Part shown: positions 1 to 5,915 of the stretch, in pieces
Layout: every line of letters begins with the position of its first letter
Numbering within the stretch: the stretch's first letter is position 1
Assembly: GCA_046048295.1 (NCBI GenBank)
Contig: JBJOGJ010000237.1
Coordinates: 1 to 5,963, forward strand
Origin: CBDCWA01 sp046048295
GTDB taxonomy: Bacteria; Pseudomonadota; Alphaproteobacteria; Rhizobiales; Hyphomicrobiaceae
Reading direction: 5' to 3'
Length of the DNA stretch: 5,963 bases
Translations under genes and position numbers: made by a program
The notes under the pieces: model-generated
What the model was told of the DNA's origin: nothing
Databases searched by the model: none
The model's input: the letters and a program-made list of their open reading frames with translations, nothing else

Positions 1-278
1 CAGAAATGGTGCCGTTCAATCCACTGGTCGGCGAGTTCCGCGTGCATTACGCTGGCTTTTTCGACCCGGGTTTCGGGCACGCAGCAGCTGGGGGCTCCGG
101 ATCGCGTGCCGTGCTCGAGGTGCGGAGTCACAAGGTTCCGTTCATCCTCGAAGACGGCCAGATTGTGGGCCGGCTCATCTATGAGCGCATGAGCGAGTTA
201 CCCGAAGCCCTCTACGGCACCGGACTGGGATCGCACTATCAGGCGCAGGGGCTGAAACTTTCCAAGCACTTCTACTGA
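1..278 (+). CDS. dcd: dCTP deaminase (long alphaproteobacterial form), 3' end only
   Basis: This is the last 92 codons of a gene that begins beyond the left edge; the first complete codon is at base 3 and the TGA is at 276-278. The enzyme deaminates dCTP to dUTP in the cytoplasm, feeding dTMP synthesis. The visible part carries the AGFFDPGFG motif, followed by an AVLEV segment whose Glu (codon 117-119) aligns with the conserved catalytic glutamate of the Dcd/dUTPase fold. After that come the PFILEDGQIVGRLIYERM strand and a Gly-rich C-terminus ending KLSKHFY. This tail is what I know from the roughly 360-residue two-domain deaminases of Hyphomicrobiales, longer than the E. coli enzyme. The ATG at base 6 is internal to the motif-bearing domain and is not the true start. 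The gene ends 8 bases from the stop of the opposing gene. The identification is strong for family; full length cannot be judged here. Confidence 0.9.
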   Translation, partial: EMVPFNPLVGEFRVHYAGFFDPGFGHAAAGGSGSRAVLEVRSHKVPFILEDGQIVGRLIYERMSELPEALYGTGLGSHYQAQGLKLSKHFY

Positions 279-286
279 CGGTTGCT

Positions 287-982
287 TCAGCTGGGAGAGC
301 CGAGAACCAGCGTCCAGAACGTCTTGAACTCGGTCTTGGGATCCTTGATGAGGGCAATGCCCATATGCTCGGCCTCCTTGAGCAGGAGGTTCTTGTTGTG
401 ACCCGGGCTGTCCTTCCAGCCCTGCAGCACTTCCTTGAAAGAGGACTGTCCGGTCCCGACGTTCTCCGCGGCGACCCGTGCCGGATAGCCTGTGCGCTTG
501 ACGCGATCCCATGGGTTCGAGCCATCCGAGCCGTAATGAGAGATGCGATCCCACTTTGCGAGATCGCGCGAGTGATTGCGTGCAGCCTCTGTCAGACGCA
601 CGTTGAGGTTCAGCTGCTTTAGGCCGTGCTCGCGTCGGTAGGCGTTTATGAGTCGCCGCGCTTCCTCGGCCACGAGGTTGGTCTGCGAGTAGTCGCGATC
701 TGACAAGGATCCGGAAGGCGCCCGCTCGAATGAGCCGGAAGGTGCACGGTCGTCGAATGCAGCGACTTCTTGTCCGGTCGGGCGCTTCTTGCTTGCGCCT
801 TTCTGGCCTGGCTCGCCGCCAAGCGCCAGTGCAGGCGGAGAGTGGGAGGAGATGTCCCGATAGGAATTCGACGGTGAGCCGTAGTTGGGCTCGCCGGAGT
901 ATCCGAAGCCCAGTTGCTGTGAGCCGAGGCTGCAGCCTGCGATTAGCGAGGCGGTGAGAAGCAAGACTCCAACGCGGTACAT
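287..982 (-). CDS. CAP-domain (SCP/PR1, YkwD-like) lipoprotein
   Basis: This 231-residue protein is probably an envelope lipoprotein. A short hydrophobic signal (residues 1-16) ends in the lipobox LIAGC, so Cys17 would be lipidated by signal peptidase II processing. Residues 18-105 are a Ser/Gly/Pro-rich linker without obvious fold, containing a doubled RAPSGS unit. Residues 106-231 form a CAP domain. Candidate cavity residues of the family are His149 (SHYGSDGS), Glu173 (AAENV), Glu184 (FKEVLQGW) and His195 (DSPGHNKNLL). Bacterial CAP proteins are secreted or cell-surface proteins whose biochemical activity is mostly unknown, so no reaction is assigned. The ATG at 982-980 is supported by GGAG at 992-989, six bases upstream, and by the signal peptide starting exactly there. 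The gene is convergent with dcd and divergent from the two-gene cassette to the right. Leu121 uses CTA, a codon absent from that cassette. Confidence 0.88.
   Translation of the reverse strand: MYRVGVLLLTASLIAGCSLGSQQLGFGYSGEPNYGSPSNSYRDISSHSPPALALGGEPGQKGASKKRPTGQEVAAFDDRAPSGSFERAPSGSLSDRDYSQTNLVAEEARRLINAYRREHGLKQLNLNVRLTEAARNHSRDLAKWDRISHYGSDGSNPWDRVKRTGYPARVAAENVGTGQSSFKEVLQGWKDSPGHNKNLLLKEAEHMGIALIKDPKTEFKTFWTLVLGSPS
711..748 (-). repeat. Imperfect 14-base tandem unit in lipoprotein linker
   Basis: Bases 711-724 and 735-748 match at 12 of 14 positions with a 24-base period. In the lipoprotein they encode the twin RAPSGS units at residues 79-84 and 87-92, separated by two residues. This is a small in-frame duplication in a low-complexity linker, consistent with slippage or local duplication and probably neutral for the fold. 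Confidence 0.55.
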
Positions 983-1065
983 TCACCACTCCACGAATAC
1001 GACGAACCGGCTCAGGCTGAGGGCGCGCATGGCACACGCCCGGATCCAACGATCCCGCATTTTGG

Positions 1066-1080
1066 TAAATGGATGCTTAA
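1066..1080 (-). promoter_or_regulatory. CtrA-like half-matched box (TTAA-N7-TTTA)
   Basis: On the - strand, bases 1080-1066 read TTAA, seven bases, then TTTA. CtrA of alphaproteobacteria binds TTAA-N7-TTAA, so this is one mismatch from the consensus. The box lies about 84 bases upstream of the lipoprotein start and overlaps one arm of the inverted repeat. Such short motifs arise by chance, so this is only a candidate. Confidence 0.22.
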
Positions 1081-1102
1081 CGGCCCGGCGTTGGCATCCA
1101 TT
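1068..1102. repeat. Perfect 9-base inverted repeat upstream of the lipoprotein gene
   Basis: The arms AATGGATGC (1068-1076) and GCATCCATT (1094-1102) are exact reverse complements separated by 17 bases. The right arm overlaps the candidate -10 hexamer on the - strand, so the repeat would lie across the -10 and the first transcribed bases. It could be an operator for a dimeric regulator or a leader hairpin. The repeat is directly visible; the regulatory role is inference. Confidence 0.5.
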
Positions 1103-1105
1103 ATA
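1100..1105 (-). promoter_or_regulatory. Candidate -10 box for the lipoprotein gene
   Basis: The - strand reads a perfect TATAAT at 1105-1100, rare in such GC-rich sequence and about 118 bases before the lipoprotein ATG. No good -35 is seen at 16-18 bases upstream (the sequence there reads GATGGT or close variants), and there is no extended TG. If used, it may need an activator. Transcription would start near 1093. Confidence 0.33.
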
Positions 1106-1251
1106 CGACGCGGCACTGGGTAACCATCTGTAGTAGGAGAAGAATGTCGTCAGTTTGACCGCTTCTTGGCGCGATAGGGGCATGGCACGTGCTGAAAAAA
1201 TGTCCCACCTGATAGCAAAAGCCGGTCCAACTGCCTGCCAGAGGAATATTG

Positions 1252-1264
1252 TGCAATAATTGCA
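1252..1264. promoter_or_regulatory. 13-base palindrome, possible operator
   Basis: TGCAATAATTGCA at 1252-1264 is a perfect odd palindrome: six-base arms around a central A. It sits in an AT-rich patch 131 bases before the first cassette gene, where a promoter for that operon would be expected. I could not match a convincing -35/-10 pair around it. The symmetry suggests a dimeric repressor site, but this is inference. Confidence 0.3.
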
Positions 1265-1328
1265 AGTGATTCGGCGCTCCTTCGAGATCGTCCGTCGTGT
1301 CTGTGTCCCGAGTTAGGTCCTGTCATTG

Positions 1329-1351
1329 CGCACACCGCCTGACGGTGTGCG
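1329..1351 (+). promoter_or_regulatory. GC-rich hairpin in the cassette leader
   Basis: CGCACACCG (1329-1337) and CGGTGTGCG (1343-1351) form a perfect nine-base-pair stem with a five-base loop CCTGA. It ends 43 bases before the ATG of the first cassette gene. No T-run follows, so it is not a standard intrinsic terminator. It may be a leader RNA structure, a DNA-binding site, or both. The stem is certain; the role is unknown. Confidence 0.4.
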
Positions 1352-1366
1352 GTGAGCGCTGTTCTG

Positions 1367-1380
1367 CGCATCCCGATGCG
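1367..1380 (+). promoter_or_regulatory. Small hairpin just upstream of the ribosome binding site
   Basis: CGCAT (1367-1371) and ATGCG (1376-1380) can pair as a five-base stem with a CCCG loop. The stem ends four bases before the Shine-Dalgarno GGGAG at 1385-1389, which is five bases from the ATG at 1395. Together with the larger hairpin at 1329-1351 it makes a structured leader that could affect translation. The stem is short, so chance is possible. Confidence 0.25.
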
Positions 1381-1394
1381 GCAAGGGAGAAGTC

Positions 1395-2534
1395 ATGGCT
1401 GTGGCTGTGGAGAGGCTGGCCGAGATGCGATCGCCTCAAATGGGTTTCGAAGCGGCGAACCTGCTGCTGGTGGCGCGGCTTGCAGCGGACGACGCTGTCG
1501 GTCGCGCCGATATGCTGCGTGACGTCGGGGCCTATATGTCGCACAGGCTTACGCCGGCTGAGGTGCGATCGGCTGTCGACGAGGTTCTTGCGAGCCTGCT
1601 TGATCGCGGTGAGGTGACCGAGCGCCGCGGCACGGCATCTTTGACCGCGGCTGGGCGCAGAGCCGCGCTCGCGCGGATCGGGGCGAGGAAGCAACCGGCC
1701 GACTGGGGGGAAGTCAGGGACGTCCATCTGGTGGCTCTGGCGCTCGGGATCGAGCAGCCGCCGCCGCGGCTTCTCAAGGCGGTCGCGCGCCCGGACGGCC
1801 TTCGCTCCGCGATCATCGCGAGGCATTACGATCTCAGACTTGCACCCGGCGCCAGCCCTGCGCGCGTCCGCGGTTTGCTGGCAGTGGTCGCGCTTGAGCG
1901 CGCCTTCGGCAACAAGATCAAGGGTTCGATCGAATCGGGTGCCGGGATGCCGACCAAGATGAGTCGCATGCTCGCAGCGCAACTCCTGCATAAGCCGCGC
2001 GATCCCGGCACCGACGCCCGGCTTCTGGCGGCCCTCGCTGCCGAGTGCGTGGGGGCCGGCAGGCCGACGGCCGAGGCGTTGCGCTATTCGCTCATTCGAA
2101 ACTACATGACCGAGTTGATCGGCGAAGCCGGGCGGCCCGATACGAAGAGTGCCACACCGCCGAAGTCGAGCGTTCAGGTGGCGGCGGAAGCTGTTACGAA
2201 GTTCGAGCCGGCCAAGCGTCCACCGGCTGCAAGCCGGCCCGATCTCGCGGGGTTCGTCAGGGAAGTTCATCGCGCCGCTGATGCCCATGCCGAAGGCTGG
2301 CCGGGCAACCGCAAGTCTTTCATCTGCCACGTGTGGCGTGAGATTGCTGCGCGGTATCCCGAGTGGGGGCTCTCCGAGGTCGAATTCAAGGGGATGCTCG
2401 CTGAGGCGCATCGTACGGGGCATCTCGTTCTCGTGAATGCCGACCTGAGGGACAAGAGCCGTCTCGAGGAGTTGCAAACCTCTGCCATCAACTACAAGAA
2501 CACGGTCTGGCACTTCGTACGCTTGCCCGCTTGA
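1395..2534 (+). CDS. Winged-helix-like protein, partner of the dual ATPase
   Basis: I cannot name this 379-residue protein. Three parts are visible. Residues 17-95 look like a winged helix: helices, then LLDRGEVTERRGTASLTAAGRR, the usual pattern of recognition helix, wing hairpin and closing helix. Residues 105-245 are mostly helical, followed by a Pro/Ala/Lys linker (245-282). Residues 283-379 form a second compact domain with GNRKSFICHVWREIA, FKGMLAEAHRTGHLVLVNADLR and a closing HFVRL strand. This resembles a winged-helix-type C-terminal domain that I recall in uncharacterised proteins next to large ATPases; that recollection is not a database result. There is no signal peptide, membrane segment or nuclease motif, so a cytoplasmic DNA- or protein-binding role is likely. 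The ATG at 1395 has GGGAG (1385-1389) at good spacing. The stop lies 39 bases before the ATPase gene, in the same frame, so the two are probably one operon. The gene is certain; its function is open. Confidence 0.85.
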   Translation: MAVAVERLAEMRSPQMGFEAANLLLVARLAADDAVGRADMLRDVGAYMSHRLTPAEVRSAVDEVLASLLDRGEVTERRGTASLTAAGRRAALARIGARKQPADWGEVRDVHLVALALGIEQPPPRLLKAVARPDGLRSAIIARHYDLRLAPGASPARVRGLLAVVALERAFGNKIKGSIESGAGMPTKMSRMLAAQLLHKPRDPGTDARLLAALAAECVGAGRPTAEALRYSLIRNYMTELIGEAGRPDTKSATPPKSSVQVAAEAVTKFEPAKRPPAASRPDLAGFVREVHRAADAHAEGWPGNRKSFICHVWREIAARYPEWGLSEVEFKGMLAEAHRTGHLVLVNADLRDKSRLEELQTSAINYKNTVWHFVRLPA

Positions 2535-2573
2535 GCCGATATACAACGCACTGCACCGAGGAACTCCTGGCTG
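2535..2573 (+). promoter_or_regulatory. Intergenic junction with widely spaced ribosome binding site
   Basis: The 39-base gap holds GAGGA at 2558-2562, 11 bases before the ATG at 2574, which is longer than usual. An in-frame CTG at 2571 would be nearer. The gap has no in-frame stop, so the ATPase frame is open right back to the TGA at 2532-2534. The ATG is preferred as the conventional start, but no domain depends on the exact choice. Confidence 0.5.
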
Positions 2574-5500
2574 ATGCCACCACAAGATCAACACGCTATC
2601 GCACCTGACGAGTTTTCGGCTGCATTCGAGCATTCGATAACCTGGGAGGATGATGTCTGGCGCGCTGATCCAGTGGACGTCGAGGAGGTTCACGCCAAGG
2701 CGCGCCAGCGGTTCTTCCAGATGCTCGCGGCAGTAACTGCCGAAGGAGGCGGCCAGCCACAGGCGGCTCGGATCGTCCTCTTTCATGGCCAGTCGGGCGC
2801 CGGCAAGACGCATCTTATCAGGGCGTTGCGGACGCAAGCGCATCGCGCGACGCAAGCCTATTTCGGCTACGCCCAGCTTACGCCCGACGTGCAGAGCTAC
2901 TCGGATTATTTTCTGCGTCGGCTGGTGAACTCTCTCGAAAAGCCGTACAGCCCGGACCTTGGCGGCGAAAGCGGGCTTGGCCGCCTGACACGCCGTCTCG
3001 TGGAAGACTGCGAGGCCGTTCAGCCTGCCGCCCTCGACCGGCTTCGTGAAGCCAACTTCGATGATGCCGCGCTCGCGCGATTCATTCTCGGGCTCGCCGA
3101 CGACGTCATAGCGAGCCCGCGCTTTGCCGACGAGGAACTCGATGTCAACGTCATTCGCGCTTTGCTCTACCTTCAGCGTGGCGACCCGCGCATCGACCAG
3201 CGCATCAGGCAATATCTGCAGGGACGCCAGTTGACGGATCTCTCCCACGTTGCGGTGGGTGCTCTGGAGCAGTCGTCCGGTGACGGGCGTGCATTCGAGA
3301 TCGTCGAATCGCTCGGCAAACTCATGTGGGCGGTCGACCGCGCTGCGCTCGTCTTCTGCATCGATCAGGTCGAGGACCTCAGAAACTTCCATGATCCCGA
3401 GGAGCGTTTCCAGAAGGCCGTCGGCAACCTGATGCAGATCGCCAATCGTGTGCCACGCGCTCTGATCATCATTTCCTGCCTTGAGGAGTTCTACGGACAG
3501 GCGCGCGCGGTACTGCCGCAATCGTATGTCGACCGCATCGAGAAATCGGGCCCTGTCGCCCTGCTCGAGGCGCGCACCCCGGAAGAAGTACGCCTGATCC
3601 TTGCCAAGCGCATCGCGCATCAGGCCGAGGCCAAGCCGGGCGGCATGAGCTACCCAGACGCCTCGGCGTTCTTCGGGCCCCAGTTCTTCGAGGAGTTCGC
3701 AGGACTTTCCACGCGCCGTCTGCTCGAGCACGCCCAGAACAGGCTGCGGAGCAAGACGCATGACGAACCAGAAGAGCCCGAGGCCAAGACGGGCTTCATC
3801 TCGACTCTCGCCGCAGCGCTCGGCTTCGGAACGGACAACGATACGGGCCAGGACGAAGACGATTACATCGTCGATTACCGTGAGTTCTGGGAGCGTTTTG
3901 CGAGTGAGTCGGAGGCCGAGATGCCCTCCTCCGATGAGGAGTTGATGGACTCCCTCTGTGCAGCACTTCAGCTCGCCCAAGGGGAATGGGGCGATGGCAT
4001 AGCCCTCGAGGTCGAACGCCTGGAACTGGCCGACGACCTGCCTGCGGCGGACATCGTCGTCCACCATGCGAAGACGAACATGACATTCGAAGGACGCGTC
4101 TTCCTCTGCAACCGCCCGACCCAGGGCGGTGGACTGAAGCGTCAGCTCGACAAGGTCCTCGGCGCGATGAGCGGCAAGGTCACGTTCATGCTGCGGGCGA
4201 GCGACTTCCCGCCAAACAAGAAGAACCAGACGGCGATGGCCTTCCGCAAGTTTCGCGACAACGGCGGCCGGTCGATACTCGTGCCGATACCGGAGTGGGA
4301 GCGCATGCTGGCAATTCGCGAGTTTCATGCCCACCACCGGTTCGACCCGGGGTTCGCAAGCTGGTTCCAGCAGGCCAAATTGATGTCGGGCTTGGTCTCG
4401 GTCATTCAGTTGTTGCGACTCGATCTGTTGGGCAGGACCTTGCCACGCGGCACAGCCCGACCGTTGGGTGAAGCGGAGATCGCACCGCCGGAAATCGCCT
4501 ACACGGCATATCAACCCGGTCATGATGTACCCGGTGCGGTCGAGGAGAATCCGCCGGTTGCGGCAAACGACGATGAATTGCCGATCGAGGTCATCCTCGA
4601 CGAGAGCGGCGACTACGGATCGAGCATCCACGCTGGACGCGAAACGGGTGATCGCGGGCGCGGCCGACCGGTGACGCTGAACATGGACGTCATGAAGCGT
4701 CATGCCGCTGTGCTTGGCGGCTCTGGATCCGGCAAGACGACCCTCGCTTTGAGCATCATCGAGCAACTTCTGCAGCGTGGCATTCCAGCCATTCTGATCG
4801 ACCGCAAGGGCGATCTCTGCAGCTATGCCAATCCCGATGTCTGGCGCGGCAGCGAGGAGGAGGACGCGGACCGGCGTGCGGGACGCGAGAAGCTCGGCGA
4901 GTCGATCGACGTGGCCGTCTATACGCCCGGCAGATCGTCCGGGCGCCCGATCTCGATTACGTTGCTTCCAACCGGTATCAGCGAGTTGCCCGACCACGAG
5001 CAGCAACTGCTGGCGAACCTCTCCGCCGCGGCGCTCGGAGACATGCTGCACCTGAAGAATTCCGCGACCCACCAGAAGCAGTCGGGCACGCTTTCGGTCG
5101 CGCTCAAGATCCTTGGCAGCCGCTCGCGTTCGCAGGTGAGCCTGGCTGACCTGATCAACCTGCTCGAGGACGAGGATCCCGAGCTCACCGATGCGACGCA
5201 GCGCATGGATCCCTCCGGTCGCATCCGCCGGGATCTTGTCGCCCAACTCGACAGCCTCATGCATCGCAACGCCGCATTGTTCGATGAACGCGGCGAGCCG
5301 ATGAGCATGGAGCGGTTCCTCGGGCTTGGCCGCTATGCACGGCCGGGGCGCACGCAGCTCTCGATCATCTATACCGGCTTCCTCGGCGACAACGAGAACA
5401 TCCTGTTCTGGGTCTCGCAGTTTCTGTCCGAGGCGCTGCGGTTCTGCCAGAGAAACCCGAACGAGGATCTGCAGGCCGTGGTGATGTTCGACGAAGCGGA

Positions 5501-5915
5501 CCTCTACATCCCGGCCAACGCCAAGCCGGCGACTGCGGAACCGTTGCAGAGCCTGCTGAAGCGCGCCCGTTCCGCGGGGCTCGGACTGATGCTGGCCACC
5601 CAGTCTCCGGGTGACCTCGACTACAAATCCAGGGATCAGATCACCAGCTGGTTCATCGGCCGCGTGCGCGAGGACACCGCACTGCGAAAACTGAAGGCCG
5701 CCTTCCAGAGCGAGAGTGGCCTCGACCCGACCTCCGTGCTGCCGGGCCAGACCGTGGGTGAGTTCCATCTCGTGCAGGAGGGACTCGTTCGCTCGATGAA
5801 GGCGCACCGGTCGCTCATTACCGCGGAGCAGGTGCCATTCGACAGGATCGAACAGCTTGCAGCGGAGACCAAGGGGCTCGACGAAAGACAACTCAAGTTG
5901 TTCGACAAGGGTTGA
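2574..5915 (+). CDS. Dual P-loop ATPase: STAND/Orc-like module fused to HerA/DUF87-like module
   Basis: This 1113-residue cytoplasmic protein contains two NTPase modules. Module 1 (about 35-395) has Walker A GQSGAGKT (72-79), Walker B ALVFCIDQVEDL (258-269, Asp264) and a sensor-like strand IIISCLEEFY (298-307). The DQxE form resembles the DQFEEL motif of nSTAND1-type NTPases. An acidic linker (396-456) leads to a segment of unknown fold (about 458-620). Module 2 (about 665-1113) has Walker A GGSGSGKTT (715-723), IDRKGDL (742-748), Walker B AVVMFDEADLYIP (968-980), RARSAGLGLMLATQSPGDLD (997-1016) with the HerA-type Gln1010, and FIGRVRE (1027-1033) with candidate arginine-finger residues. It matches the DUF87/HerA-like ATPases, relatives of FtsK and VirB4, which usually work as hexameric DNA motors. 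A motor acting on DNA is the likely role, with module 1 as regulator or loader. No membrane segment or clear nuclease motif is seen. A BREX BrxC or PglY identity was considered but is not supported. Confidence 0.93.
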   Translation: MPPQDQHAIAPDEFSAAFEHSITWEDDVWRADPVDVEEVHAKARQRFFQMLAAVTAEGGGQPQAARIVLFHGQSGAGKTHLIRALRTQAHRATQAYFGYAQLTPDVQSYSDYFLRRLVNSLEKPYSPDLGGESGLGRLTRRLVEDCEAVQPAALDRLREANFDDAALARFILGLADDVIASPRFADEELDVNVIRALLYLQRGDPRIDQRIRQYLQGRQLTDLSHVAVGALEQSSGDGRAFEIVESLGKLMWAVDRAALVFCIDQVEDLRNFHDPEERFQKAVGNLMQIANRVPRALIIISCLEEFYGQARAVLPQSYVDRIEKSGPVALLEARTPEEVRLILAKRIAHQAEAKPGGMSYPDASAFFGPQFFEEFAGLSTRRLLEHAQNRLRSKTHDEPEEPEAKTGFISTLAAALGFGTDNDTGQDEDDYIVDYREFWERFASESEAEMPSSDEELMDSLCAALQLAQGEWGDGIALEVERLELADDLPAADIVVHHAKTNMTFEGRVFLCNRPTQGGGLKRQLDKVLGAMSGKVTFMLRASDFPPNKKNQTAMAFRKFRDNGGRSILVPIPEWERMLAIREFHAHHRFDPGFASWFQQAKLMSGLVSVIQLLRLDLLGRTLPRGTARPLGEAEIAPPEIAYTAYQPGHDVPGAVEENPPVAANDDELPIEVILDESGDYGSSIHAGRETGDRGRGRPVTLNMDVMKRHAAVLGGSGSGKTTLALSIIEQLLQRGIPAILIDRKGDLCSYANPDVWRGSEEEDADRRAGREKLGESIDVAVYTPGRSSGRPISITLLPTGISELPDHEQQLLANLSAAALGDMLHLKNSATHQKQSGTLSVALKILGSRSRSQVSLADLINLLEDEDPELTDATQRMDPSGRIRRDLVAQLDSLMHRNAALFDERGEPMSMERFLGLGRYARPGRTQLSIIYTGFLGDNENILFWVSQFLSEALRFCQRNPNEDLQAVVMFDEADLYIPANAKPATAEPLQSLLKRARSAGLGLMLATQSPGDLDYKSRDQITSWFIGRVREDTALRKLKAAFQSESGLDPTSVLPGQTVGEFHLVQEGLVRSMKAHRSLITAEQVPFDRIEQLAAETKGLDERQLKLFDKG

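Larger units (their letters stand above)
983..1394. other. Divergent intergenic region without a gene
   Basis: These 412 bases separate the - strand lipoprotein gene from the + strand cassette. I see no coding region with a plausible start and composition, and no tRNA or rRNA. The reading frames open here are short or have unconvincing composition. The region is noticeably more AT-rich in places (around 1061-1105 and 1195-1265) than the flanking genes. It contains a 9-base inverted repeat, a TATAAT on the - strand, a 13-base palindrome and two hairpins in the cassette leader, listed separately. It therefore probably carries back-to-back promoters for both directions. Confidence 0.6.

Noticed and set aside
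198..1049. 283-codon - strand frame overlapping the lipoprotein gene
   Set aside because: It is rich in Arg, Ser and Pro without domains, while the overlapping frame at 287-982 has a lipobox and a clear CAP domain.
983..1183. 66-codon - strand frame in the intergenic region
   Set aside because: Its composition is not convincing, I see no ribosome binding site that supports it, and it runs through the inverted repeat and TATAAT.
1185..1192. GCACGTGC palindrome as an operator
   Set aside because: An eight-base palindrome in GC-rich DNA is too common to call without conservation or a second copy.
1329..1351. Hairpin as an intrinsic terminator
   Set aside because: The stem is strong, but it is followed by GTGAGCGC rather than a T-run, and no + strand gene lies upstream in the intergenic region that would need it.
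3986..4471. 161-codon + strand frame inside the ATPase gene
   Set aside because: It overlaps the middle of the ATPase in another frame, has Arg/Gly/Pro-rich composition typical of a GC shadow, and has no motif.
2574..5915. Assignment of the cassette to BREX (BrxC or PglY) or a Dnd/Dpt system
   Set aside because: Size and ATPase content are similar, but no PglX methylase, PglZ phosphatase, DndABCDE or DptFG gene is visible, and the double P-loop layout with a HerA-type C-terminus does not fit BrxC or PglY as I know them.
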